This document shows, in pieces, positions 37,510 to 47,240 of a stretch of DNA of 64,000 bases; position 1 is the first letter of the stretch, and each line of letters opens with the position of its first letter. The stretch lies in NCBI RefSeq assembly GCF_022549775.1, contig NZ_JAKZGP010000009.1, forward strand, positions 1 through 64,000, written 5' to 3'. The translations under genes and the position numbers were made by a program. The notes beneath the pieces are model-generated. The model ran no database searches. It was given only the letters and a program-made list of their open reading frames with translations, and was not told the DNA's origin. Source of the DNA: Belliella filtrata. GTDB lineage: Bacteria; Bacteroidota; Bacteroidia; Cytophagales; Cyclobacteriaceae.

Positions 37510-37893
37510 ATGAGACTTAAAAACATCAGTTTGAGCTATGGGATGCGGATATTCAAAGCATTATCCGAAGAACCTCGTGTAAGGATCCTTCACTTGCTCA
37601 TTCAAAACAAAGAACTATCGATTTCTGATCTTGAACATATCTTAGATTTCACCCAAACGAAGACAAGCAGGCATTTGATATACCTAAAAAACGCGGGCTT
37701 GGTAGCAAGCCGAAGAGTGGATCAATGGACTTTTTACTACATATTAGACGAAGCCATTGAAATCATACAGCAAACTTTTAAGTTTATTCAAAAAGACCCT
37801 AATCTTATCAAAGATCAGGAAGTATATCAAATCTTATTTTCCAACAGAGAACTTGCCATAAACAAGATTCAAAACAACCCATACAGAAAGTAA
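37510..37893 (+). CDS. ArsR/SmtB family winged-helix regulator
   Basis: 127 residues. Winged-helix fold: SEEPRVRILHLLIQNKELSI, recognition helix LDFTQTKTSRHLIYLKNAGL, wing VASRRVDQWTFYYIL. No CxC metal motif in the recognition helix, so it is probably not a classic arsenic/cadmium sensor. It is 5 nt upstream of the YjjG-type gene, so the two are likely co-transcribed. Confidence 0.88.
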   Translation: MRLKNISLSYGMRIFKALSEEPRVRILHLLIQNKELSISDLEHILDFTQTKTSRHLIYLKNAGLVASRRVDQWTFYYILDEAIEIIQQTFKFIQKDPNLIKDQEVYQILFSNRELAINKIQNNPYRK

Positions 37894-37898
37894 CAGCT

Positions 37899-38594
37899 TT
37901 GAAAAAATACCAACACATTTTCTTTGACTTAGACCATACCCTCTGGGACTATGATCGCAATGTACAAGAATCTTTATCAGAGATTTTCGACCATTTTGAA
38001 TTAATTAACTTCGGCATCACGAATGCTGATCATTTCATAAAGGGATTTTATCAAGTTAATTACAAACTCTGGGATCTATACAACCAAGGTAAAATTGATA
38101 AAATTGGCTTGAGAGAATCCCGCTTCAGGTTGATATTCGAAGAGATCAAAGCTACATCTCTTGAAATACCTTCGGAGCTTGAACTCGATTTTATGCACAG
38201 AACCTCCACCAAGCAGCATTTGCTCCCTTATGCATTGGAGATATTGGAATACCTAAAACCCGGATATCCCATGCACATCATCACCAATGGCTTCAATGAA
38301 AGCCAAGAAAAAAAACTCACCGCATCTGGGCTGACTCCTTACTTTGATTTGATCATCACCTCCGAGACAACTGGTCACAAAAAGCCAGATGCTAGGATTT
38401 TTCATTATGCCTTGGAAAAATTAGGCGTCACCAATGACAAAGTCCTAATGATTGGAGACAATCCCAATTCTGACATTCTAGGTGCTATCAATGCCAATAT
38501 TGATCAAGTGTATTACGACCCTTCGGGAAAAGGCTGCGATTATAAGCCTACTTACACCATTTCACATTTGAAGGAATTGGAAGGTTTACTATAA
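37899..38594 (+). CDS. YjjG-family noncanonical pyrimidine nucleotidase (HAD superfamily)
   Basis: 231 residues starting with TTG (no in-frame ATG nearby; MKKYQHIFFDLDHTLWDYD has the correct family N-terminus). HAD motifs: DLDHT (nucleophile D10, acid D12), ITNG, the motif III lysine in HKKPDARIF and MIGDNPNSDILGA. YjjG enzymes dephosphorylate modified pyrimidine monophosphates and keep them out of DNA. Follows the ArsR gene closely. Confidence 0.88.
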   Translation: MKKYQHIFFDLDHTLWDYDRNVQESLSEIFDHFELINFGITNADHFIKGFYQVNYKLWDLYNQGKIDKIGLRESRFRLIFEEIKATSLEIPSELELDFMHRTSTKQHLLPYALEILEYLKPGYPMHIITNGFNESQEKKLTASGLTPYFDLIITSETTGHKKPDARIFHYALEKLGVTNDKVLMIGDNPNSDILGAINANIDQVYYDPSGKGCDYKPTYTISHLKELEGLL

Positions 38595-38686
38595 AAACAC
38601 CAACTTTCATTCTAATTTTAAAAAAGGCCGAAATCCAAAAATCATATAAAATTCATTGATCCAAAGGCATTCCAGTCCATGTTGCT

Positions 38687-38694
38687 TATATTTG
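38687..38694 (+). promoter_or_regulatory. -7 element upstream of pruA
   Basis: TATATTTG, a perfect -7 match 35 nt before the pruA ATG. No TTTG lies at the usual distance upstream, so the -33 half is uncertain. Confidence 0.35.
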
Positions 38695-38728
38695 TAACAT
38701 TCAGAAATCATATAAAATCCAAATAGAA

Positions 38729-40363
38729 ATGCTTAAAGGTTTTTTCAATGTACCGGTACCGAAAAACGAACCGGTAAAAGCTTATGCACCTGGATCACCA
38801 GAGAGAGCTGAGCTTCAAAAGACACTAAAAGAATTCCGCTCTCAAGAAATTGATGTACCCATGTACATCGGATCTGAAGAAGTGAGAACTGGCAATAAAA
38901 AATCCATGTCTCCCCCACATGATCATCAGCACATCTTGGGATATTTCCACGAAGGTGATGCTTCTCATGTAGAGCAAGCCATCAACGCAGCTCTTGGAGC
39001 TAAAGCCGCTTGGGAAACAATGGAATGGGAACAGCGTGCAGCTATTTTCCTGAAAGCTGCAGACCTCCTAGCTGGACCATATAGGGCAAAAATTAATGCT
39101 GCTACCATGCTTGGTCAATCTAAGAATGCTTTTCAAGCAGAGATTGATGCTGCTTGTGAGTTTATAGATTTCTTAAAGTTCAATGTACAATACATGACAG
39201 AAATCTACGCACAGCAGCCTCCTGTATCAGGTGATGGCGTATGGAATAGAGTGGAGCAAAGACCATTGGAAGGTTTTGTATTCGCATTGACACCATTCAA
39301 CTTCACTGCAATTGCAGGAAATCTCCCAACTTCCGCAGCCATGATGGGTAATACCATCGTATGGAAGCCTGCTTACACACAAATCTATTCTGCAAAAGTC
39401 CTGATGGATGTGTTCAAAGAAGCGGGAGTTCCTGACGGAGTAATCAACCTAATCTATGTAGATGGCCCAACAGCTGGAGACATCATTTTCAATCACCCAG
39501 ACTTTGCCGGAATTCACTTCACTGGATCCACAGGAGTTTTCCAACATATCTGGAAGACAATCGGTGAAAACATATTCAAATACAAATCATACCCAAGAAT
39601 CGTAGGAGAGACTGGCGGAAAAGACTTTGTCATTGCGCATAAGTCAGCGAATCCAAAAGCAGTAGCTGTAGGTTTATCACGAGGTGCTTTTGAGTTTCAA
39701 GGTCAGAAATGTAGTGCAGCTTCAAGAGCTTATATCCCAAACAATATCTGGGCTGATGTGAAAAAATACTTGCTTGAAGACCTGTCATCCATGAAAATGG
39801 GACCTACAGAGGATTTTTCCAACTTTATCAATGCTGTAATAGATGAGAAATCATTTGACAAAATCAGCAAATACATCACTGAAGCAAAAGGTGCTGAAGG
39901 TGTTGAGATCATATCGGGTGGCAATTTCGATAAGTCAAAAGGTTATTTCATTGAACCTACTGTGATCGTCACCCAAGATCCAATGTACAAGACCATGCAG
40001 GAAGAAATCTTTGGCCCAGTATTGACAATCTATGTGTACAATGCAGAGCATTTCGAAGAAGCCCTGGAACTGGTGGACCAAACATCTCCATACGCCCTTA
40101 CAGGAGCCATCTTCTCAACTGACAGATATGCCATCGAGTTTGCGACCAAAAAACTCCGAAATGCAGCAGGTAACTTCTATATCAACGATAAACCAACAGG
40201 AGCAGTGGTAGGTCAGCAGCCATTTGGAGGCGCTAGAGCTTCTGGAACCAATGATAAAGCTGGGTCAATGATCAACTTGCTAAGATGGGTGTCTCCAAGA
40301 ACAATCAAAGAAACATTCGTATCACCTGTGGATTATAGATATCCGTTTTTGGGTGAGGAGTGA
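38729..40363 (+). CDS. pruA: L-glutamate gamma-semialdehyde dehydrogenase (P5C dehydrogenase)
   Basis: 544 residues. It oxidises glutamate semialdehyde to glutamate, the second step of proline catabolism, using NAD. Aldehyde dehydrogenase fold with GFVFALTPFNFTAIAGNL, HFTGSTGVF, the general base in VGETGGKD (about E293) and the nucleophile in EFQGQKCSAASR (about C327). The sequence fits the monofunctional pruA group, with no proline dehydrogenase fused or adjacent. Confidence 0.95.
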   Translation: MLKGFFNVPVPKNEPVKAYAPGSPERAELQKTLKEFRSQEIDVPMYIGSEEVRTGNKKSMSPPHDHQHILGYFHEGDASHVEQAINAALGAKAAWETMEWEQRAAIFLKAADLLAGPYRAKINAATMLGQSKNAFQAEIDAACEFIDFLKFNVQYMTEIYAQQPPVSGDGVWNRVEQRPLEGFVFALTPFNFTAIAGNLPTSAAMMGNTIVWKPAYTQIYSAKVLMDVFKEAGVPDGVINLIYVDGPTAGDIIFNHPDFAGIHFTGSTGVFQHIWKTIGENIFKYKSYPRIVGETGGKDFVIAHKSANPKAVAVGLSRGAFEFQGQKCSAASRAYIPNNIWADVKKYLLEDLSSMKMGPTEDFSNFINAVIDEKSFDKISKYITEAKGAEGVEIISGGNFDKSKGYFIEPTVIVTQDPMYKTMQEEIFGPVLTIYVYNAEHFEEALELVDQTSPYALTGAIFSTDRYAIEFATKKLRNAAGNFYINDKPTGAVVGQQPFGGARASGTNDKAGSMINLLRWVSPRTIKETFVSPVDYRYPFLGEE

Positions 40364-40592
40364 GAAGAGAAGCCAAAGGCGTGAAGCGAGAGATTAGATA
40401 GATAGACTCGCCTGCTGCAAGCAGGAACAAGAAACAAGAGTTTTAATGTGTGCTAAGTACAAAGTAAATTTAATCCACAATCTCTCGTAGAAGCGAGAGA
40501 CAAGAGTCAAGATACAAGAGAGAAATGTCAATCAAAAGAGATTGGACAAAGCCCTGTGTTGTCAATAGCTACTTGCTTACACAAAGCCAATC
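40364..40592. repeat. low-complexity GAGA/CAAGAG intergenic repeats
   Basis: After the pruA stop the plus strand becomes purine-rich: GAGAAGAGAAG, GAAGCGAGAGATTAGATAG, later GAAGCGAGAGACAAGAGTC, AAGATACAAGAGAG. It includes the AAGTACAAAGTA heptads at 40449-40460 and a small CCTGC-tgcaa-GCAGG hairpin. A GCGAGAGATT block and its complement AATCTCTCG flank the middle. Non-coding. Confidence 0.5.
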
Positions 40593-40628
40593 AAACACCC
40601 CAAGATGATTTTCTTGGGGTGTTTTTTT
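40593..40628. terminator. bidirectional terminator, pruA / propeller gene
   Basis: AAACACCCCAAGA with TCTTGGGGTGT plus T7: 11-bp stem and 6-nt loop. It serves the rightward pruA transcript and probably the leftward gene ending at 40639. Confidence 0.9.
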
Positions 40629-40638
40629 ATTGCAATCC

Positions 40639-41783
40639 CTACTTTTCATCTAGATTGACCTTTAATATCTTATATCTAAAGTAATCATCACTAAAATCAT
40701 CTCTGTTCATATTATTGGTAGAGACATATAGACCTTGTCTTCCAACCAAAAAATTATCCGAGGAATGTACTTCAAATTCATCAAAAACATGTTCCGCTAA
40801 GGTGTTAAGATCTTTGTCCAAGATCATAATGCCCGTTATTGGTCTTGAGCGTTCAAGCATACGAAGTTTTTCAATTTCAAGGCTCTCTTGAGGTTCATAA
40901 CCTGGGAGGAAAATTCTATAAAACACATCCCTATATTTATCATAAAGAAAAATTTCATATTGATCAGAACCAATAGTGTTTAAAACCGCTTCCTCTGAAC
41001 TTCCTGGTAACTCATCAACAAAATTGAATTTATTGACATATTTTGATTTGACTTCTTTCCTTAGAGTAATTTCCTTAGAGTCATTGTCGTACACTTGGAT
41101 TTCATGATCATAATATGGAGATATATAAATTTTATTCTCCCTTCTTGCCCATGCAAAATACGATAGCTTTTTGCCTTGATCCCAATAGTTTTCTTTGTAA
41201 AAAACATTTTGCCATTGAAATTTACTTGTCAACAAATTAAAACTATATAGCAGATGCTGTTTTTGAATGTCTGATTTTTTCATTTGATGATGCGCCATCA
41301 AAAAAGGTTGCGCACCAAAGATCTCATTCCCTTCCAAAAATAAAGGAGTGTAGCTTCCTGCACCAATATGGCTAACATTAAAACTCTCTTCATTCAAAGG
41401 CTCAAACTTTAAAAGATTCCCAGAAAAATCAATGATTCCAATTGCTGGAGGAAAAAGGTAACTCCTATTGTATCTTTTGAAATTAAGGTTACTCCTGTGA
41501 GCCTTCTTGCTCTTTTTTCTTCATCGAATTCCAAGGGTACATTTAATATATGCTTGCCAGAAGGAAATTCAGTGAATTGCAACTTCTTAATAATATGGTT
41601 ATAATAAAAAATGAATTCTCCTGAGTCAGTTTCAACAAGTTGAATCATTCCAGGGTTAGTAAGTACCATGTCGGAAGCCTGAAATGAAATTGTCTCTTCA
41701 AATTCCAATAACCCCGCAGTTTCAGTTCTTGATTTGCAGCTCACAATCAAAACGATGATGAAGCATAATAAAATCTGTTTCAT
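40639..41783 (-). pseudogene. DUF4221-type propeller lipoprotein, frameshifted
   Basis: The gene starts at 41783 with a lipoprotein signal (MKQILLCFIIVLIVSC). The frame closes early near 41410. Reading continues in another frame as PPAIGIIDFSGNLLKFEPLN and then the 252-residue part ending ILKVNLDEK. The switch point is a T5 run (41452-41456); T6 would restore one frame of about 380 residues. The repeats, with short aromatic beta strands, fit the surface-exposed propeller lipoproteins (DUF4221) of Bacteroidota. One lesion only, so a sequencing slip or phase variation is possible. Confidence 0.7.
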
Positions 41784-41889
41784 AAATTGTATGTTTAAAG
41801 TACCGTTATTGAAATATATCAATAGCGGTTTAGAACTACTCACAAAGACATAAATTATTGAAAGACAAATTTTTACAACCATCAATAAA

Positions 41890-41979
41890 TTAACACCATT
41901 CTACTCCCCCTCCCGACTGTGCTTCTAAATTCACAGGCTGAACTAGCCCTTGTCCCATTGTCATGATGCTTACTGCCAT
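41890..41979 (-). CDS. possible 29-residue peptide upstream of the propeller gene
   Basis: Short minus-strand frame beginning MAVSIMTMGQGLVQPVNLEA and ending QSGGGVEWC. Codon use looks protein-like, and the frame is open for a further ten codons upstream (Lys/Asn-rich) without a start. Propeller lipoproteins of this type are often preceded by small NVEALA-like secreted proteins. The NLEA-QSGGG part could be a worn version, but this is weak. It lies 107 nt upstream of the disrupted lipoprotein gene. Confidence 0.25.
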   Translation of the reverse strand: MAVSIMTMGQGLVQPVNLEAQSGGGVEWC

Positions 41980-42135
41980 ATCTGAATTTGCTAATTTGTT
42001 TTTTCTTTTTTATAATTAACAACACTTTAGTTAATATTTAAAACTAATCACTTTTTTAAAAAAAAGAAACAGTCAGAGGAATAATCCTGAAAAAAAACAG
42101 TATTTTTAGTTATCTTGTTTTAGCATTTTATTGAT
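41980..42135. other. divergent spacer between the two propeller genes
   Basis: Strongly A/T-rich with long T and A runs. It must hold the promoters of both divergent genes, but no convincing TTTG-N19-TAnnTTTG pair is visible in either direction. Confidence 0.4.
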
Positions 42136-43320
42136 ATGAAAAACATCCACTCTCTCCACCCTTTTTCTACTATTAATCCTTTGTCTTTCTTGTAGCCCTA
42201 ATACTGACACCAACCATGATTTCTCAACATTGCTTATTGAAGCTGAAGATATTAAAGCACTTGATGAAATAATTGAAGATATTATATTTCTTCCCTTTCA
42301 GATACCTGATGATTCTCCAATCAAAAAATCTAGTCATAATGCCATGCTTTTAGAAGATGAACATATTTATTTCTCTACAGGAGGCCATAAAGATACTCCA
42401 ATACATGTTTTTGACACAGAAGGTAAATACATTCAATCATTCAATAAGCAAGGTGGTGGCCCCGAAGAATACCCTTTCATACTAAGATTAGATATGTTTG
42501 GTGATAAACTTGCAATCTGGAACTACAAAGGTGTCTTCAAGCTATACGACAAAGAAACTTTCGAATACAAAGGCCAAAAGAATTTGAGAATTTAGACCTT
42601 CCAAATATCCCCGATTTTGCAAAAATCGATGATGAGAAATGGTTATTTGTCTCCGATTATGGATTTGAGGAAGATGGCAATAACCAATACCAACCATTCT
42701 ATATCTATGATGAAAAGTCTAAAACAAAACAGGCTCTTTATCCGAAAGGTTGGAAACTGAGTTCAAACTTAGTAGAAGGTGAGATCACAAAGCTATCTGA
42801 CAATACATATCTACTTAACTTTGGAGCTTCTGATACGCTTTATCATTTCCAAGAAAACAAAATCAATCCCTTTGTAGTCCTTGATTTGGCTAACAATAAT
42901 CTTCCTGATAAATTAAAAAATGAGGTCGATGATGTGATGGAGAATGTAATTCCTTCACAAAAATTCAACTTCAATCTCGGTAGTGCTTCAGCTGCAAACG
43001 ACATAATTAGGATCCTACTTTTTGGGATAAAACCAAATAATTTTTCACAAGATGCAGGCTTAGAAAGCATGCCTTTATACCATTTGTACTTACAATACCC
43101 GAGTATGAAATATAAACTTTCTAGTGCCTTTGGTTCTTCTATTGGCAAGCCTGGCTTTAGTAAAGATGGATACTATTATGAAGTTTTGTTCCCAGAAGGA
43201 ATTGATTTTGCTTTAAAAACAGATTTGTTCGGAAAGCACAATAAAAAATTGGAATCTGCAATGGACATTTTAGTGGATCAGGAAGATCCAATATTGGTGA
43301 AATATAAAATCAAAATTTAA
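42136..43320 (+). pseudogene. 6-bladed beta-propeller lipoprotein, two frameshifts
   Basis: The intact form would start at 42136 as MKTSTLSTLFLLLILCLSCS (lipobox LCLSC) and run about 394 residues. An A5 run at 42139-42143 throws the start out of frame (A4 restores it). An A4 run at 42576-42579 breaks the middle (A5 restores KGQKEFENLDLP). Pieces 42230-42595 and 42580-43320 are otherwise open and protein-like, with HIYFSTGGHKDTPIHVFDTE and QSFNKQGGGPEEYP typical of 6-bladed propellers. The lesions are a compensating insertion and deletion at poly-A. Confidence 0.75.
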
Positions 43321-43357
43321 AATCAATACAATCTCTCATTGCTGCAAAGCTCTCTCC

Positions 43358-43702
43358 TCAATCAGCCAAGTAAACATCATTTGCACATTGAACATAGTCT
43401 ACTTCTATTTTTTCGCCATTTTGACTTTTAGAAAAATATATATAATTCCCATTTTCATCTGGCTCAGGATCACGGGAGATAGACCAAAGCCTAGATCGAC
43501 CATCTTCAAGCATCACCCTGTAAGTAAATACACCAGTTTTTTTATTCCTCCTCACATCCTGATCGATCACATAAGACAGCTGAGTGCCCGAATCGTCAAA
43601 CTCCTTCAAGTACACAATACACTCTCCACTCAATTCTTCAACTTCAGTACAAGAACTAAAGCTGATCAATAGGAATAAAAAGATTACACTTAATTTTTTC
43701 AT
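43358..43702 (-). CDS. small lipoprotein of unknown function
   Basis: 114 residues. Signal ends in a lipobox (MKKLSVIFLFLLISFSSC), so the mature part is an about 96-residue lipid-anchored domain with two further cysteines (ECIVYL, QCANDV) that could pair. Beta-rich, no recognised family. Convergent with the propeller pseudogene and upstream of nothing obvious. Confidence 0.65.
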   Translation of the reverse strand: MKKLSVIFLFLLISFSSCTEVEELSGECIVYLKEFDDSGTQLSYVIDQDVRRNKKTGVFTYRVMLEDGRSRLWSISRDPEPDENGNYIYFSKSQNGEKIEVDYVQCANDVYLAD

Positions 43703-43777
43703 AACACCCTAACTATAACTACTCAAAAATATAAATTCAATTTGAAAATAAAGCATTTTCAAACCCTCTCTTTCCAA

Positions 43778-43817
43778 AAAATAAAAACACTGCCAATCAG
43801 AAAGTCGGCAGTGTTTT
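43778..43817. terminator. pgk terminator
   Basis: AAAACACTGCC / GGCAGTGTTTT 11-bp stem with a 12-nt loop. On the minus strand T5 follows. Confidence 0.88.
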
Positions 43818-43839
43818 AAAATTTGATAATTAATGAATA

Positions 43840-45039
43840 CTATGGCTCAAGTGCAGCTACACCTGGAAGCACTTTACCTTCCATGTGCTCAAGCAAGGCC
43901 CCTCCACCGGTAGAGACATAGGATACCTTATCTGTAAACCCGAACTTATTGACTGCGGCGGCAGAATCACCGCCTCCGATAAGTGAGAATGCTCCAGCTT
44001 GCGTAGCTTCTGCTACTGCTTCTGCTATCGCTACAGTACCATGAACAAAGCTACTCATTTCGAATACGCCCATTGGTCCATTCCAAAGCACAGTTTTTGA
44101 ATTTTTAACTACTTCTGCAAATTGCTTTCTAGTGTCTGGTCCGATATCCAAGCCCATCCATCCGTCAGGGATTTGACCACTTACCGCCACTTTTTGCTCG
44201 GCATCATTGGCAAAGGCTGTGGAGATCACAGTATCTACGGGTAAAATCAAGTTTACACCTTTTGCTTTTGCTTTCTCCATCAATTCTAGCACGTAGTCCA
44301 TTTTGTCTGCTTCACACAAGGAGTCACCGATTTGACCACCTTTAGCTTTGGCAAAAGTGTAGGACATACCACCACCAATGATCAAGTTATCTACCTTATC
44401 AAGAAGCTTTTCAATGATCAAAATCTTATCTGAAATCTTCGCTCCTCCCATAATGGCAGTGTATGGTCTTTGTGGTTCCTCTAAGACCTTATCTGCATTT
44501 TCTAATTCAGATTGTAATAAGTACCCACTCACTTTGGTATCAAAGTACTGAGCAATCACCGCTGTAGAAGCATGAGCCCTGTGAGCTGTTCCAAATGCAT
44601 CATTGACATATACATCACCTAAGGCAGCAAGTTTCTTTGCAAATTCCTCATCACCTTTTTCTTCTTCCTTGTAGAACCTCAAGTTTTCCAAAAGCAAAAT
44701 CTCACCTGGTTTCAACCCTGCTGCTAGCTGCTTAGCTTCTTGACCAATACAGTCTGGTGCAAACTTTACAGAGGTTCCTGAAAGCTTCTGTAGATCAGAA
44801 ATCACATGCCTCAATGAGTACTTATCTGTAGGGCCATCCTTTGGCCTACCTAAGTGAGACATCAAAATGGCAGAACCTCCATCTTTAAGGATTTTTTGAA
44901 TGGTCGGTATAGCTGCGCTTATTCTAGTGGCATCTGTTACATTTTGATGCTCATCTAGAGGAACATTAAAATCAACCCTGATCAAGGCTTTCTTCCCTGA
45001 AAAATCTAAGTTGTCAACGTTTTTAATTCTTTTGTTCAT
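43840..45039 (-). CDS. pgk: phosphoglycerate kinase
   Basis: About 399 residues from the ATG at 45039 ([17 protein letters not shown]). The longer frame from 45081 only adds spacer. Glycolytic ATP-generating step, 1,3-bisphosphoglycerate to 3-phosphoglycerate. Signature [20 protein letters not shown], substrate loop SHLGRPKDG, hinge [12 protein letters not shown] and the phosphate-binding [16 protein letters not shown]. Last gene of the long leftward run, 39 nt after tsaC; strong terminator follows. Confidence 0.97.
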   Translation of the reverse strand: MNKRIKNVDNLDFSGKKALIRVDFNVPLDEHQNVTDATRISAAIPTIQKILKDGGSAILMSHLGRPKDGPTDKYSLRHVISDLQKLSGTSVKFAPDCIGQEAKQLAAGLKPGEILLLENLRFYKEEEKGDEEFAKKLAALGDVYVNDAFGTAHRAHASTAVIAQYFDTKVSGYLLQSELENADKVLEEPQRPYTAIMGGAKISDKILIIEKLLDKVDNLIIGGGMSYTFAKAKGGQIGDSLCEADKMDYVLELMEKAKAKGVNLILPVDTVISTAFANDAEQKVAVSGQIPDGWMGLDIGPDTRKQFAEVVKNSKTVLWNGPMGVFEMSSFVHGTVAIAEAVAEATQAGAFSLIGGGDSAAAVNKFGFTDKVSYVSTGGGALLEHMEGKVLPGVAALEP

Positions 45040-45077
45040 GATTAATGGTTTTATTAGGTTTTTTAGTATTTGAGTAT

Positions 45078-46043
45078 TCAATTTTTCACTGAGGCCCTTT
45101 TCAATCTATCGTTGATTGCTCTGCCAAGGCCTTCTTCTGGCAAAAGCTCTGCTAAAATTACGGAAACATCTACGCTATCCAAAATCCTCATCCCTGCAAA
45201 TAACTTTTTTGCTGCTTCACGTAAGTCTCCACCAGGGCTCAAGATTACTTTATTGGAATCAGGAACTTCTGGAAAATCCTTTTGATATGTCAATATTGCA
45301 AATTTCTCCCCTTTTTCACGGTAAGTAGCGACCAACTCATCTATATTACCAATGACAAAAGGTTTGGAAGGAGCATAATGGCTTTTCAATTGTCCCGGAG
45401 CCTTTGGATTACTTGAAGAGTGGGCCATCACTTTGACCGCTCCGACCACCTGTTCTATGCTAGCAATATCAAGTCCACCAAGTCGAAAGATGGTAATTTC
45501 TTCCGCTTCCAAGCCCACAATAGTACTCTCTAATCCTACATCACACTGCCCTCCATCGAGTACATAGGTGATTTTTTCTCCTAGCTGATCATTCACGTGA
45601 CTGGCCAGCGTGGGACTAATGTAGCCAAATGGATTGGCACTCGGTGCAGCCAGCGGAAAATCAAGAGATGCTAGCAATGCCCTAGTCAGGGGATGTGAAG
45701 GAATTCTAACCGCAACGGTGTCGAGACCACTTGTAACCAATTCAGGCACATTGCTTTTCCTAGGTAGTAGCAAAGTCAAAGGCCCAGGCCAAAAAGCATC
45801 AGCCAATAGTTTTAGCTGAGCAGGTATATGCGTCACAAAACCTTCCACACGATCTACACTTGAAGCATGTAGAATCAATGGATCAAAGTTTGGCCTATTC
45901 TTAACTTCAAAAATCTTCGCAACAGCATCTTCGTCAAATCCATTACCAGCAAGTCCATAAACTGTCTCCGTGGGTAAACCTACAAGTTCACCTGAAGCAA
46001 GGATTGCTTTCGCTTTTTGAATATCTACACCAATATCAGCCAT
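45078..46043 (-). CDS. tsaC: L-threonylcarbamoyladenylate synthase (Sua5/TsaC)
   Basis: 321 residues, the long Sua5 form. YrdC domain with [53 protein letters not shown] and APSANPFG; the C-terminal Sua5 domain begins around [15 protein letters not shown]. It makes the threonylcarbamoyl-AMP for t6A37 of ANN-decoding tRNAs. Its ATG overlaps the stop of the TPR gene by one base (TAATG). Confidence 0.94.
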   Translation of the reverse strand: MADIGVDIQKAKAILASGELVGLPTETVYGLAGNGFDEDAVAKIFEVKNRPNFDPLILHASSVDRVEGFVTHIPAQLKLLADAFWPGPLTLLLPRKSNVPELVTSGLDTVAVRIPSHPLTRALLASLDFPLAAPSANPFGYISPTLASHVNDQLGEKITYVLDGGQCDVGLESTIVGLEAEEITIFRLGGLDIASIEQVVGAVKVMAHSSSNPKAPGQLKSHYAPSKPFVIGNIDELVATYREKGEKFAILTYQKDFPEVPDSNKVILSPGGDLREAAKKLFAGMRILDSVDVSVILAELLPEEGLGRAINDRLKRASVKN

Positions 46044-46759
46044 TACTCTTTACAGAAATCGTCAATCCATGTCTGTGCATCTGCATAGCCTAAATTGAGC
46101 GCCATTTTCAAATTGGCACATCCTTCTTCCTTTTGATTCAGTGCACTCATCTGAGTTACACCTAAAAGGTAATATGCTGAGCCATTATTATTATCAAGAT
46201 TAATCGCATTGATCAAGGATTCCATTCCTCCAAGAGGATCATTATTTCCGAGCTGCGCTTTGGCTTTATTGAAGTGTACCAAAGCTTGGTCAGGCGTAGC
46301 TTGAAGCGCCATATCAAAATCCATGATGGCATCTTCATACTCTTCTTGTGCCAAAAGAGCTAATCCCCTATTGTAATACACATCTACTTGCTGCGCATCC
46401 AATCCACTTGCTACATTATAATCTCGTATCGCTTCTTTGTAAGCTTTTTTCTCCAAGTAAGCATTTCCCCTATTGAAGAATGGCTTGTAAGAAGTAGAAT
46501 CTAGTCGAATAGAACTGGTGAAGGCTTTTATAGCTTCATCAAACTTTTTTTGTTGAAAAAGCGCTACTCCTTTGGCATTGAACGCAGAAGTATTCTCTTC
46601 GTTCTTCTCTACAACTTTATCGAAATACCCTACGGCTTTACTGTATTCTCCAGCTTCAAGCTGACGTACACCTTCATCAAAGAGTTCTTGTTCACTTGCA
46701 CCACATGCTGACATCATCAATCCAACTACAGCCAAGATATAGATTTGTTTTACTAACAT
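46043..46759 (-). CDS. TPR-repeat lipoprotein
   Basis: About 238 residues from the ATG at 46759 (MLVKQIYILAVVGLMMSACG, lipoprotein-type signal). An alternative ATG at 46777 adds six charged residues. At least five TPR units follow (DEGVRQLEAGEYSKAVGYFD; AFNAKGVALFQQKKFDEAIK; FFNRGNAYLEKKAYKEAIRD; YYNRGLALLAQEEYEDAIMD; and one degenerate). Likely a scaffold in the periplasm. Same operon as tsaC and the thioesterase. Confidence 0.82.
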   Translation of the reverse strand: MLVKQIYILAVVGLMMSACGASEQELFDEGVRQLEAGEYSKAVGYFDKVVEKNEENTSAFNAKGVALFQQKKFDEAIKAFTSSIRLDSTSYKPFFNRGNAYLEKKAYKEAIRDYNVASGLDAQQVDVYYNRGLALLAQEEYEDAIMDFDMALQATPDQALVHFNKAKAQLGNNDPLGGMESLINAINLDNNNGSAYYLLGVTQMSALNQKEEGCANLKMALNLGYADAQTWIDDFCKE

Positions 46760-46795
46760 TCGCTTATTTTTTCGCAAAGATAATGAATTATCTAG

Positions 46796-47236
46796 CTAGA
46801 CATTGTCATTTTGCATTTTTGCAGCATAAGACTCGGGTACAGCTACTGGCTTCATGGTCTTCAAGTCCACAGATACCATGGTTACTTGAGCTACAGCATA
46901 CACTTTATGTTTACCATCCGAACTAGTTCCTCCCAGAACTTGCTCAAGGACAAATGAACTCGATCCTATTTTTACACATTTGACAAATGCCTTTACTTCA
47001 TCTCCGAAATGAATGGGGGTCTTATAGTCTATATTGACATTAGCCACCACTGTACCAAATTTCATGGCGTCCCATTGACAAGTCTTATGTAAATACATCG
47101 CCCTAGCATGCTCCAGATAATTGAAGTAAATGCCATTGTTCACATGCATGTATCCATCTATGTCCGAAAACCGAATCTGAATATCTTCTGAAAAAGAAAA
47201 GGAGGAATTCAAATCCTCCCATTTATAATTAGTCAT
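46796..47236 (-). CDS. acyl-CoA thioesterase, 4HBT/hotdog fold
   Basis: 146 residues. Single hotdog domain: IRFSDIDGYMHVNNGIYFNY (the DxxxHVNN active-site region), LEHARAMYL, VANVNIDYKTPIHFGDEV. Similar to the YbgC/FadM group that hydrolyses acyl-CoA thioesters. Substrate unknown. It starts 5 nt after the Nudix gene ends, so it is part of the run. Confidence 0.86.
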   Translation of the reverse strand: MTNYKWEDLNSSFSFSEDIQIRFSDIDGYMHVNNGIYFNYLEHARAMYLHKTCQWDAMKFGTVVANVNIDYKTPIHFGDEVKAFVKCVKIGSSSFVLEQVLGGTSSDGKHKVYAVAQVTMVSVDLKTMKPVAVPESYAAKMQNDNV

Positions 47237-47240
47237 AAGT

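Noticed and set aside
42230-43320. Two separate small genes (42230-42595 and 42886-43320)
   Set aside because: They are fragments of one propeller gene; the sequence between reads as the same protein in the shifted frame, with a lipobox upstream.
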